Part shown: piece by piece, positions 1 through 10,687 of the stretch
Layout: the number at the start of each line of letters is the position of its first letter
Position numbering within the stretch: position 1 is the stretch's first letter
Source of the DNA: Strigamia acuminata
Lineage: Eukaryota > Arthropoda > Chilopoda > Geophilomorpha > Linotaeniidae
Length of the DNA stretch: 64,000 nucleotides
NCBI GenBank assembly: GCA_949358305.1
Contig: OX442324.1
Location: forward strand, 992,001 to 1,056,000
Direction: 5' to 3'
The notes under the pieces: generated by a model
The model's database searches: none
What the model saw: only the letters and a program-made list of their open reading frames with translations
Told to the model about the DNA's origin: nothing
Translations under genes and position numbers: made by a program

Positions 1-98
1 AAGTGTAATAAATCGCCTTACCTTTTTACGTGGATTTTTTCTAGCATCAGAACGTTTCTTTGATATGTTGTTGGAGCGATGCGTACTACTACTAACAT
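1..98 (-). other. Flank of retroelement F; possible downstream exon of the THAP gene
   Basis: This is the sequence left of the Ty3 insertion. Bases 95-98 (ACAT) are repeated right after the element (14978-14981), so this flank was once continuous with the THAP-domain exon on the other side. On the minus strand it holds a short open stretch ending in a GTAAGG splice-donor-like site near position 22. It could be the next exon of the interrupted THAP gene. The acceptor and reading phase are not certain. Confidence 0.3.
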
Positions 99-771
99 TG
101 TCACGATTAATTCTGTTGGTATAATTAATTCCTAACAATATCGCGCAAAAACTAATTCGCGCAATAGTAATGGGCAAAGTTCGTAGATTTCCCTAAACGT
201 TGTTTCCTTCAAATGAGGACATCCAGAAACTCAGGAAACCTAATACTCGCGTTTGACTAACATAATTTATATTGGACAGTTCCTTGCTTACGGCGGGTGT
301 TGTAGTCGTAAAAGAATGGAAGCACGGTGATATTAACCTAAAGTGGAAAGGGGATATCATCGGGCAGTGATAATATAAAAGATGGCGGCTTGGAAAATAG
401 CGCAATAGGGTTAGATATGGAGGCGCTTGTTGAAGGCGCAAATAATAGTAGACTAGATCTAGATGTTACTAAGGGAAATTGGTGTTATCCATTAGAGAGC
501 ATAAGAAGAAGTAATTAAACTTAGGATGATTGGAAAGAGGAAAACTCAGTCATGTGACTGGTCAGATCAATTAGAGAAGGGGGTGGAAAGGTGAAAATAG
601 GAGTTTAATTGTTAAGAATAATGATATGCGCATCTTCCAGATTGCGCATTCATTAAATGAAGATGAGCAATAGAGATGAATCATCACAAGTGAGCGAAAC
701 AAGAAAATATTATAAGAAATAAGATTGGGTTATTCTAAATTAAAAATAGGCGGGTAGACGTGCCCGTGACA
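99..771 (-). repeat. 3' LTR of element F
   Basis: Begins TGTCACG and ends CGTGACA on the plus strand. It is nearly identical to 14306-14977. It carries AAGATGGCGGC at 379-389, a YY1/Pho-like core, next to a TATA-like TATTATAA box on the minus strand. It is the 3' LTR because the element's genes lie on the minus strand. Confidence 0.95.
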
Positions 772-784
772 TCCCCCTCCCCTT
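772..784 (-). promoter_or_regulatory. Polypurine tract of element F
   Basis: Directly inside the 3' LTR, the minus strand reads AAGGGGAGGGGGA. This is the expected plus-strand primer for reverse transcription, and its place fixes the element's orientation. Confidence 0.9.
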
Positions 785-2148
785 AAACCTTTATTATAGT
801 TGTTGAAATAAAGGCAAAGAGAGAGAGACTCACTCAAAACAATACAATAATAAATACAATCTTGGTTAACATACGAAATAAATGTCTAGATTAACATACT
901 CTTGATTAAATATAAGTTCTGGATTAAATAAGATCTTGACTAAATATGATGATTATGAGACTTCGGGGTCGTCACCAGATAACAACGAAAATCAAAAATT
1001 AACTCATCAGGAAGCTTGAGAACAAATCTACCGACCGACTTGTAAATGAAAATCATAAATCAGTAAGGTTAAGAATAATAAACAAACATTTTCAAATAAA
1101 CTGCATAAAAATCATCGAATACGAATCTACAATTTTAAAGGACGAAGACAAGACGAACTAAACACGCGACGCTCACAGGAGGACATGGACTAAATTTTTT
1201 AGGATAGGACGGACTTGAGGCTAAATATTTTAAATTCAATTCATCACAATAAAAATATTTTACCCATTTGCTTTGTAAAACGAAGCAATAAATTTCTACG
1301 CGGATAAATTTTAAACACGAAAAATATACAACTAAAGAACGTCACAAGAGAATTTATCTTACGAACAGGGGGTTTTTATTCGGATTGGATACCTTTTTTA
1401 GGAACAAGGCGCAAATGAATGCGCAAAACAAAACAAGGTAAGGGATACGATACATGAATGTTTTCTTAACATCAGGTAAGTATGTAGGGAATGATGGGAG
1501 AAATAAACATAAAACATAAAAATTGCGCAATGTTGGCGCGATAAACAAAAAATATAATCATGACACTATTTGGAATCATTAAAGGAAAACAATAAAAATG
1601 GGGATAAAGGCATCCTCATGCACAACCGGACCGGTTGCCACGGGAAAATTATCACGGTTAGAAACATTAGGCATTATGAAAATTGAATAAATACTAAATT
1701 TGAAAAATCACAATAATATATCACAGTTAATCATCACTATCATGACTTATTCCAGTAATTCAAATGAGAAAAACTAAAATTAAATGTAATCATCTCAATT
1801 TGAGGAATTTTAAAAATTAGAATAATTTCTGGAATAAATCAGGATTTAAATTCAAAATTATCACAATATAATGAAATTATAATAATGAGAGATAATAAAA
1901 ATAAAGGCACTTTAGACACTAAAAGTCACTAATTGTTCGGCTAACAGTCTGGTCTAAAACGTCAAAAATAAAATATAAATAAATGAAAACACTTCACTTT
2001 TTGGAGCACTTATCCAGCGGTGATGAAGATCAGATAAATTTGCGCAATAAATGTTTCCAGCAGTCTGTGGAATATTACACTTGTTGAAGAACACTTAACA
2101 CAAAATGATGATGATGAGAAACACAAACACAACGGCCAGAACACAAAA
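785..2148 (-). other. AT-rich 3' non-coding region of element F
   Basis: About 1.4 kb between the polypurine tract and the tandem repeat, rich in A and T, with many GCGCAAT-type words that recur all over element F. I see no coding region: the one open stretch, 1354-1548 minus (64 codons), has no recognisable motif. Confidence 0.6.
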
Positions 2149-2500
2149 TCAGTTCCTCAACTCCGTAGAGAAATTTTAGGAGGGCGCTATAAGAAATTGA
2201 TGTTCTAGGACGTGTGAGATGAATTTCTATGATGAAATACTTCATTCGCATCCGTAATGGTGGCGAGAAACAAAACTAGTTCCGCAACTCCGTAGAGAAA
2301 TTTTAGGCGGGCGCTATAAGGAGTTGTTCTCGGGGTACTAAACGAATAGCTGAGATGAAATACACTTTACTTCTAACTCATATGTGAGGATGAGAATAAG
2401 ACCAGTTCCGTAACTCAGATGAGAAATTTTACACGGGCGCTATAAGGAAATATTCTCACATCGTTGAACGAGTAGAAGTGATGAGATACACTCTTCGGTG
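2149..2500. repeat. Imperfect tandem repeat, about 125 bp x 3
   Basis: Three diverged copies start near 2149, 2277 and 2402. Each shares AGTTCC..AACTC, a GAGAAATTTTA core and GGGCGCTATAAG, followed by a variable tail with GATGAGATACACT-like words. It lies in the 3' non-coding region of element F, downstream of the last accessory ORF. Confidence 0.75.
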
Positions 2501-2619
2501 TTGATTTTGTAGTTGAGTTGCACAAAAAGAATGGTGGCGCAAAATGGGTAGTCCTACGGTCTTCCGAGTGACGATGTTGTTGTCCCGTAGAATATCTACT
2601 TTAATGAAATCGTTATTGT

Positions 2620-4458
2620 TTATTGAGAGTTACCTGACAAGGTTCGGTAAGGTGTTGGCATTCGAAATGATTTTATCATGTTTAACGCCACGTTGACCAC
2701 AACTCTCATCGCGTCTCGATAGTTGGTGGCACCCTGCCGGTTAATCTCATTCCTACAATGGTCCAAGAAGAGTTCTCCGTATCGGCGATACAGCGAATTG
2801 AGGAGTGGCTTAGCCTCTTCCGGGCTCATGCGTAGGTCTGCAGATGCGAGAGATTGGAAAAGTTGGCGAACTGACGCAGCAGACATCCCAAACTGGAGAC
2901 ACGGTCCATTTGCATTCGCAAAGTTACATTCGACTGCAGCTGGCGGCAAAAGGCTGGGGAGCAGCTCCAGGGTGATGCGGGGTGGCGTGTCATCCCAAAT
3001 TTGCGATCCTTGGGCCGGTGGAATGGATGGTGCTGTCATCGGGTAAAATCCTGAATCCGTCATCAGATTGCGCAATTCTTGAAGGCGCAATTCATCCGAC
3101 CGTCTCTTTTCTTCCTCTTTTTCTGCTTGCTCACGAGCTTCGCGTTCGGCTGCTTTGCGGTGGGCTTCTGCAACTCGGGTTTTTTCCAATTCGTGTTCCG
3201 CGTCTCGTTCTTGGCGTCTCTTCCCCTCCATCATATTATTATAGTCTCGGTTGTCCTGGACTTTATAAAGGTGGACGGAGATCTCACGATGAAGTGTCCA
3301 TATCAGGATCTCAACTGCCGTTTCGGAGTCATACGTACTACACTCGGACATTCGTTTTTCAACTTGTCTCGCGATGTAGGGCCGTTTATCCATCATTTCC
3401 TTTTGGGTCGTGCGAAAGTCTCCTTGGTAGACGCTAAAATCTTCTACCATCATGAAGGTGATAAGTGTGTTCCAGGCCTTCCAGGGAATTTGGAAGCGGG
3501 TTTGGGAAACTCCGGGTCCCTTGATGGAGATCTGGACCTCGAATTTGCGCAAGAATTCCTCTACGACTTCCAACGAGTTAACTGGTTTCTGGGTCACTCC
3601 ATACTTGTCATACGCCAATTCGCAACGTGAAGCGACTTTTTTAAATGAAAGTCCAGGTCCGATATTTGGAATTGCGCAGTCGAGTCGGGATCGGTAAGGT
3701 GATGAGTCCGAAACGAGAGTCGACGTCACTGGAATTTTCGCGGTGGCTGCTGTTGTGGTTGACATGTTAAAGTTAGCGCCGGACGACATTGTCGAGGTTA
3801 CATTGCGCCCAGGGAAGTGCGCATAAGTAATCGGCGTCACTGGTAAGGTTGGAACTTTTGAAAGTTTTACCTGTTGGCACGGTGGAACTTCAATCGCTGG
3901 TGCGATTGGCGAAATCGTGTAGGTTTGTGAAAACACATCGGCCGAGGCAGCAAGGGCAGTCGTAGCTGGTAATGGTGACGGTGAAGCTGGAAAAAGGTCG
4001 GCAGATAAATTTTCATTAGTATTTGAATTGTCAGTATCAGGATCGGGTAAATTCGGTGTTGATGCTGATAATTGCGCTTTCACTGCTGGTATCAGTCTAG
4101 CGCTTAGTGGCGGTCCGCGTGGCTCGTTGTCAACAGCGCGGGGATCGCGCAGACGAGAAGAATCAAATTTGGCAGATGGAATATCGATATCCCGGATGTC
4201 AATCATCTTTCGTTCAAGTCTGCGTACGTCACTTATTTTGGCGGTGGGAACACTACCGCGAATTTCGTTGGTGATGTCCAGAATCGACGGGGTCACACTC
4301 ATTGTGGATTGTGCATCGAATTCTGGAAGTCTAGCGGCGGCAACGGATTGTTGAGAATCGTCCATGCTCTCTTTGCGCAATGTTTCTTGCGCAGAATCGT
4401 CCGCTAATACTGATGGTTCTGAAATAAATTGCAATTGTGGCACTGGTCGTAGCGCCAT
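2620..4458 (-). CDS. Accessory ORF of element F, 612 aa, coiled coil, unknown function
   Basis: Unrecognised protein encoded downstream of Pol in the place where some Ty3 elements carry env. It starts with an ATG at 4458, overlaps the end of the 355-codon ORF by 55 bp and lies in the -1 frame relative to it, so it could be made by frameshifting or reinitiation. Residues 1-270 are low-complexity, rich in Ser, Pro, Thr and Ala. About 270-400 looks globular. About 410-466 is a highly charged Glu/Arg/Lys/Ala coiled coil, followed by a helical C-terminal region. I see no signal peptide, no membrane segment and no furin-like site, so it does not look like an envelope protein. A structural or nucleic-acid-handling role is possible but is only a guess. 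Confidence 0.7.
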   Translation of the reverse strand: MALRPVPQLQFISEPSVLADDSAQETLRKESMDDSQQSVAAARLPEFDAQSTMSVTPSILDITNEIRGSVPTAKISDVRRLERKMIDIRDIDIPSAKFDSSRLRDPRAVDNEPRGPPLSARLIPAVKAQLSASTPNLPDPDTDNSNTNENLSADLFPASPSPLPATTALAASADVFSQTYTISPIAPAIEVPPCQQVKLSKVPTLPVTPITYAHFPGRNVTSTMSSGANFNMSTTTAATAKIPVTSTLVSDSSPYRSRLDCAIPNIGPGLSFKKVASRCELAYDKYGVTQKPVNSLEVVEEFLRKFEVQISIKGPGVSQTRFQIPWKAWNTLITFMMVEDFSVYQGDFRTTQKEMMDKRPYIARQVEKRMSECSTYDSETAVEILIWTLHREISVHLYKVQDNRDYNNMMEGKRRQERDAEHELEKTRVAEAHRKAAEREAREQAEKEEEKRRSDELRLQELRNLMTDSGFYPMTAPSIPPAQGSQIWDDTPPRITLELLPSLLPPAAVECNFANANGPCLQFGMSAASVRQLFQSLASADLRMSPEEAKPLLNSLYRRYGELFLDHCRNEINRQGATNYRDAMRVVVNVALNMIKSFRMPTPYRTLSGNSQ

Positions 4459-5471
4459 TTCTGTTGGTTAGGTTTAGAAGGAGTAGAAAATTCGACATTA
4501 GACACGGTAGAATGGGAATACAAACTCTCGGTGTCCTCTTTGTCGGTTACGGTGAGCGTAGCCATTTTTTCGGCTGCTTTGGCAATTGTCTCCGCCGAGG
4601 GTCTTGGCACGAATTGTTCCGTCTCCGTGTTACGAGTTGGATCGTGTGGAAGCGCCGATGACGAGGAGGCCAAAGTGTTGCGCACCTTGATGGCTAGTTG
4701 TTGCTCTCGATTTGGATTTCGATTGATGGAGCATGGTGGTTTACGCTGGTAGAAATATGGCAGCGCGGTGTCGGAATTGTCATCGATCGTGTTAAGGTCT
4801 CCTAACGACTCCAATGCAATGCTGATCTGCTCTTGAAGACTCGCATCGGTCCCGGGGAAACTGTGGAAGAATTGGGGCAACGTCGGTTGCGCTTCGTCAA
4901 CTTCCCGCTGTTCCTGGTCCATCGGGTCTAAACCGGCGATTTCGTCGGCGAGCAAATCCGGCACTTGCGCAAAGGTAACGCGCATTAATTCGGCTGTCGG
5001 GTAAATCCAGTTTCTGGGCACGATTCCCGCCTGTCGCGCCTCTCGTTGAAGTCGATGCCAATATTTGAAATGGCTGGCGCGGAATCTTTGTACCATGGCT
5101 GGTGTTCCGTTCGGTGGGCGGAATTGTGGAAACTCTACGCCGATCAGGTATACCTTGTCTTGGACACGACGAAAGAGGCACCAGCCATAAATCTGGCGCA
5201 TCCACACACGATAAAATCCGCGTCGCAGGTCGCCCCGTCCGTCACACGCTCGGCAAGTCTTAGCCACGCCTGAAACAACAAGTTCATACCCATATCCGGA
5301 GCAAACCGGACATATTTCGAAGTTGGGAAAGCTCTGTTCACGTGGATCGTTCGGATGCCAGCATGGAAATTTGGGCGGTCCGACTGCGTGAAGCGGTGGT
5401 TCGGCATAATTTTTCGGATAGGGTTCGCCTGGGAAATCCTCCTTGCACCGACACACATGTTTGTCAGCCAT
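4404..5471 (-). CDS. Accessory ORF of element F, 355 aa, with paired CxxC zinc motif
   Basis: Unrecognised protein between Pol and the 612-aa ORF of element F, starting with ATG at 5471. Near the N terminus there are two CxxC pairs (C54/C57 in CPVCSGYG and C73/C76 in CRACDGRG) about 15 residues apart. They resemble one pair of DnaJ-type CxxCxGxG zinc repeats. No J domain is present, so it is not a DnaJ protein; it may be a small zinc-ribbon protein. The middle is rich in Trp, Tyr and Arg, and the C-terminal third is low-complexity Ser/Thr/Asn. There is no membrane segment. Together with the next ORF it forms an accessory module that I do not recognise from the usual Ty3 gene set. Confidence 0.7.
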   Translation of the reverse strand: MADKHVCRCKEDFPGEPYPKNYAEPPLHAVGPPKFPCWHPNDPREQSFPNFEICPVCSGYGYELVVSGVAKTCRACDGRGDLRRGFYRVWMRQIYGWCLFRRVQDKVYLIGVEFPQFRPPNGTPAMVQRFRASHFKYWHRLQREARQAGIVPRNWIYPTAELMRVTFAQVPDLLADEIAGLDPMDQEQREVDEAQPTLPQFFHSFPGTDASLQEQISIALESLGDLNTIDDNSDTALPYFYQRKPPCSINRNPNREQQLAIKVRNTLASSSSALPHDPTRNTETEQFVPRPSAETIAKAAEKMATLTVTDKEDTESLYSHSTVSNVEFSTPSKPNQQKWRYDQCHNCNLFQNHQY

Positions 5472-6203
5472 GTTGTCTTAACTGATTGAGGTTGTGCCTA
5501 ATTGATTTCAATTATCTGGTTTATATAAACGAATTCAAACAATAGACATATGACAAACGTTACTTACAATTAGAATTGCGCAAATAATGAACGCGCACAA
5601 AACATAACACACGAAATTCAACACATGATGTTAATCCATAGAAGAAGAGTGCACGAGTGTCAAACGCTTCGAGAACTTTCTCACACAGGTGTCATACAAG
5701 CACATGGATATAAAGTGTAGGTGTTTGAGATTATAGTCGTAACTGTTTCAATAGAACGACGAACTCTAGTGTGGGGAATTGGAAGTTAACGAAAGATCGT
5801 AAATGAATGTTCTAGAATGAATAATTAAATTCAACATTTGTCTTCAATGAAAAAGTTTAGCATATGTAAATCTAGATACGTATAGACACATAGAATTAAA
5901 TTAAAATAATAAGTTGGAAGAATAAACAATCTAAACATGTGGTGTTTTGAAAATTCAATTATAAGTGTCACACTCTAGTGGGCAATTTTGTCCTCACTGG
6001 AAATGGACTTAGTCAATTTTGAAATGAACAAATAAGAAATGTAAAACGAATAACATAAAACATAAAATATTTAAAAATAAAGAAACATAAAAACATAAAT
6101 GAAATTTTTCTTTAAAGTAACGATGGGATTACACCGGATTACTTTGGGTTTTTTTCTTTTGTGTTTTTCTTTTTTTTTTTTTTTTAGAAAATAAATAGAA
6201 TAA
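5472..6203 (-). other. Spacer between Pol and accessory ORFs of element F
   Basis: About 730 bp without a convincing gene. Next to the Pol stop (about 6148-6185) there is a strong homopurine run on the minus strand (A-rich with scattered G). It could be an internal polypurine tract or simply an A-rich spacer. The rest is AT-rich and might hold the promoter or splice sites for the accessory ORFs, but I cannot show either. Confidence 0.5.
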
Positions 6204-9200
6204 TTATTTGAAAGAAAGAAAATAAGCAGCGAAAATATCTAGTGTGTGAGCAGTATAGTTTTCGACATGCTTGTAGATAATTTCGACATCTTTTAAGGTT
6301 AGGAAATTAATTTGCGCAAAGTGCCAATGGCGAAGTTCTACAACGTTGTACGGTTGTGTTTTTCTGCCATTTTGGTCCATTAAGATGACAGTGTTGGGGC
6401 CCACCAATTTATGAATGATATAGACTCCTTCAGTCCGCTGGCGTAAGCCTGCTGCAAACTGTCTGTCGGCGGAAGAGGGTTGCCGATTGCGCAACGTCAC
6501 CCAATCGCCAGGGCGAAAGTCATGAGCGCGACGTTTTAAATCGAACCATTTTTTGTGGCGGATCTGGGATTCGCGCAAATTGTTCATCGCCCTTTCTCGC
6601 ATGGTGCGCATTTGCTCATGGAGGTTTTCAGCCTCAGATGGTGGTAAAGGTTCCCCGTCATCTGTGTCACTATCAATATCACCAGGGAATCTGGCTTCTT
6701 GGCCTGTAACTAACTTAAATGGAGAGTACTTTAACGAAATTTGATACGCCGAATTGATTGCCAAAACAAAATAGCCGATATTTACATCCCACCTGTCGTG
6801 GTCGTCTATGTAAGCTAAAATGCAGTTTTTTAAGGATTGGTTCAGGCGTTCGGCAATATTGCCTTGGGGATGGTACGCTGCAGTGTAGCGGTTTACTGCG
6901 CCTAATTGCTGGATTTGGCTGCGAAACTCAGGTGACCTGAACGCGGGGGCATTGTCGCTGATAATGATCTTGGGGAAACCCCAGCGTTTCGTAAATTTCT
7001 GAATTTGCGCAACTGAAGTTGCGATGGTGGAATCTTCCGTTAGTCGTACGTCTAACCAACGACTCGCTGAGTCGACCATTACAAAGGCATAGCAGTGGCC
7101 GCCCATTGAACGTGGTTTTTTGCCATAGTAATCAATGTATATTGCGGAGAACAAGTGGCGCGCTCTTGACATTATCATTTTGCCATAAGGCAAGCGATTT
7201 AATGGTTTCGCGCGTTGACAAGCCTCGCAAGCCTGGATCCAAGTTTGGACATCTTCTCTCATTTTGGGCCAATATACACGCGTCTTTAAACGATGGAGGG
7301 TTTTTTCTCTTCCCATGTGTCCCACTACTGGAGGGTAATGCATTGCGCGGAAATATCGTTCGCGCAATTCCAAGGGGAGATAAATTTGACGCCTCTTGCG
7401 TATTTCATTAATGTGGACTGGTGGAAAACGACACAACATATCTTTATGCATACCAAAATTTTGCGCGCCTTTTTGAATTTGCGCAGCTTCGACTGGATCG
7501 ACCGGCAGCATTTGAGCAGTTAAGTAGTATATCAACTCACGCGACCATGGATCTTGTCTCTGTGCGTCTATTATTTCAGCGGCATCTGGTAACATTTCAA
7601 ATGGTGGATGTTCAATAGGTGGATCATGTTCCAATTCAGCTCGCTGCTCCGCTTCGGTCAGCCTTCTGTCTGATTCTGTAAATGTTCGTTCAGATCTCGG
7701 GCGTAACCTTGTCGGAGTTCGAGGTATTCCACCTCTTGGCACTGGATATTCCACCGGCGAAGGAAAGTCCCGAATTGGACTAAAACTGTCAGTGTCTGAT
7801 GACGATGTATCTGAGTCCGGTTCGGAAGTGTATCCATCGGGGCGTTGTTGTCCAGAAGGTCCTGGTCCGGGGTCGAACATTGATGGCACAGTCGGTGCTG
7901 TATCAGTTGTTGTTGACGGCGAAGACACAGGAGAGGTTGGAGGGACAGGAGATGGTGATATTGGAATGGATGGTGTGGGAGAAGGTGCGGGAAAATTTGG
8001 AATTTGGATAGGCGTTGATTTTGGTGTAGGCTTTGGGTTTGGTGGCAAAATATGAGAAGGAACTCCAGCTGACTTTCGAGGTCGTCCTTTAGGTCTAGGA
8101 ATTGGTGGAGTGGGTATTTTGGAAACAGGAGTTGATTTTGGTGTAATAATGGGTTTTTTACGCGGGGGTAAAATATGAGAAGGGATTCCAGATGACTTCC
8201 TGGGTATTCCTTTTGGTTTGGAAGTGAGGGGAGTTGGTGTTGGAGGAATGGATATTTGTGATTTGCTTGGAGAACTGGGTTGGTCAGGAGGTGTTGAAGC
8301 AGGAATAGGGACAGGAATAGGAATAGGAGGTGCTGTGGGAATAGGTGAAATCACCGGACGAGGTGTTTTTGGTGTCCCTTTACCTTTTCCAACTCTCTGT
8401 GCTTTCAGCAGCTTAGGAAATGTCCATTTCTTTATATTAGCTCCGTATCTCGGTAATTTTGGGGATACTTTAGGAACTAAAGAGGGATTTCTTAATCTAG
8501 CTCGAGTTCTTGTCGCAATGGCCCGTTTGGCGCGAGGGGAGAGCACTGGGGTTATCATAATCTTACGTGGTCGTCCTCTTTTCTTTGTTAATATCGGAAT
8601 TAATGAACGTTGTCTGCGCGTACGAAGTGGCACTGAAACACGAACTGATGGAGAATTAGGTGAAATTACTGGTGAGGTTACTGGAGTTGTTTGTTGAGTT
8701 GGTTGCGCAACTGGAGTTGTCGCAGTTGTTGAAGTGGGTTGCGCAATTTGAGGTGGCGCAGTTGATGGTGTCGTGGTCGTTGTAATTCGACGAGGAATGA
8801 GGGATTTTCGTTTTCCTTTCCTTGACTTAGTCGGTGAAATGGCTGAAATTAAAGTTGATTTAATGAATTTATCTTTGAACATTTTCTTAAATCGTCTATT
8901 AATGTCTTTTGGCAATTCAGTAATTATGGATAATGCTGGCCACTGATTACAGTCATCAAAGTATGCTGTGTAGCAGGCTTCATCGACGAGTGGGCTGTCA
9001 TCTTCCTCGTCGTGTTCGGGTGGGTCGACTGGTGCTCTGCTTAAAGCGTCCGCCACTTGATTCTTGCATCCTGAGCAGTGCAGGAAGGTGAATTTGTACT
9101 CGCTTAATGAGAGTACCCAACGAGCAAGTCGGCCAGTTGGTTCTCTTTGTTGAAATAACCACTTTAAAGAACGATGATCACTCTCTAAATAAAATGGCAT

Positions 9201-10687
9201 CATTTCTAAATAAGCGCGGAAACGTTTCACTGCCCACACGGCTGCTAGGCATTCAATTTCAGTCACATTATAGTTTTTTTCAGCACTATTAAGCGCACGA
9301 GAAGCGAAAGCTATCGGAATCCTCTCTCCGGCGTCGTTTAATTGCATTAAAGCCGACCCCAAACCGGAGTAGCTTGCATCTGTTTGAAGGATGAATGGCT
9401 TTTTCCAGCTGGGAAAACGTCTTTTCAGCGTTGGAGTCGCTATTTGATCTTTAAGATAATCAAAAGCTTCCTGTTGCGTTTCGTTCCAATGCCAAACAGC
9501 ATCTTTTTTGAGTAATGGTCGGAATACCTCACTTGTCTTGGAAAAGTTCGCAATAAAAGATTGATAATAACCCACCATACCTTTGAAACGTTGTAACTCG
9601 CGCAAATTTGTTGGCGCAGGATAATTTTGGATAGCTGACACTTTTTTTGGATTTGGAGAAATCTGACCAGATTCCACGATGTGGCCCAAAACTTCGAGGC
9701 GCTGTTGACAGAGCTCGGTCTTGTTGGCGTTCATGGTGAAACCAGCATCAAATAATTCTTCCAAGACGAGGCGCAGATGTTGAACATGCTCCTCAAATGT
9801 TTTGCTAAAAATAATAACATCATCAATGTATACAAATACAAATTTATACAAATATTTGGCCAAGGTTTTGTTCATCGCTCTTTGGAGTGTTGCAGGGCCA
9901 TTGATAGGGCCAAAGGGCATACGAACGTATTCAAACAGTCCTCTATGTGTGATGAAGGCCAAGAATCGCTCATCTCCCTTGCGCACTCCGATTTGGTGAA
10001 AGGCCTCGCGCCCGTCGATTATTGAGAACCAGTGTGCACCTCCTAAATACGCAAATATATTGTCTATATCCGGAAGTGGGTACACATCCGGAATTGTCTG
10101 CGCATTTATGGGTCGGAAGTCCATCGCTGTTCTCCATTCCCCGGTCTTTTTGGGCACGACCACTGGAGCGACGGCACAATCACTTTGTGAACGGCGAATT
10201 ATACCTTGTTGTAGTTTCTTATCGAGGTATTTGTCGATAATTGCCTTTTTCGCAGGGTTTACGGGTCGTACTGGCACATGGATCGGACGAAAATCCGGTT
10301 TCAAATTAACCTCATATTCCGTATTATTACATAAACCGACTTCCTCTCGGAAAATCTGTGAAATTGGCTGTAAAGTTTCAATTAGTAGTTTGATTTGCGT
10401 AACAGACAACTTATTCCATAGTTGGTGATAAATCCAATCGAGATCGGTCGGATTCTCACTGGGTTGATACTGCAAAAAGTTGATGTCGTTAACAATTAAA
10501 TTTGAGTCATTCTCACTATTGTTGGGTTGCGCAATCGTTTTGGCGTCGTGAATGAACTTCTTTTTGTCGTTAATGTCCTTGGCTCGTTGCGCAATCAATT
10601 GTTTGGCGATTGGACGAATAATATTCAATTTATGACGAAGGCGACGCAATCGACGAAATTGGCTTAAAGTTAACTTACGAGAGATTA
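6204..10687 (-). CDS. Pol of element F: RT, RNase H, AT-hook insert, integrase
   Basis: Reverse transcriptase, RNase H and integrase of a Ty3/gypsy element. Numbered from the TTG at 10649, RT spans about 110-330 with YIDD at 274-277. RNase H is about 418-540, starting LQTDAS. The integrase zinc-binding region is about 1104-1144, and the catalytic Asp, Asp and Glu are near 1173, 1232 and 1267. Between RNase H and integrase lies an unusual block of roughly 400 residues rich in Pro, Ser and Thr. It contains AT-hook cores (KKRGRPRK near 689, KGRPRK near 853) and a twice-repeated GIPSHILPP-like unit. The frame stays open upstream to 10687, where a MITE separates it from protease. Removing that MITE and one TA copy (439 bp) puts protease and Pol in one frame. 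Confidence 0.92.

Noticed and set aside
785-2148. Small ORFs in the AT-rich 3' region of F
   Set aside because: 64 codons at most, hydrophobic by AT content, no conservation evidence.
2620-5471. Envelope gene of the Ty3 element
   Set aside because: No signal peptide, no membrane segment, no cleavage site; only the place after Pol is env-like.
4404-5471. DnaJ/Hsp40 protein
   Set aside because: Only two CxxC pairs resemble the DnaJ zinc repeat; no J domain or HPD motif.
8218-8697. Gly/Val-rich plus-strand ORF inside F Pol (also 7792-8055)
   Set aside because: Antisense of the Pro/Ser/Thr-rich Pol insertion; composition is explained by the coding strand.
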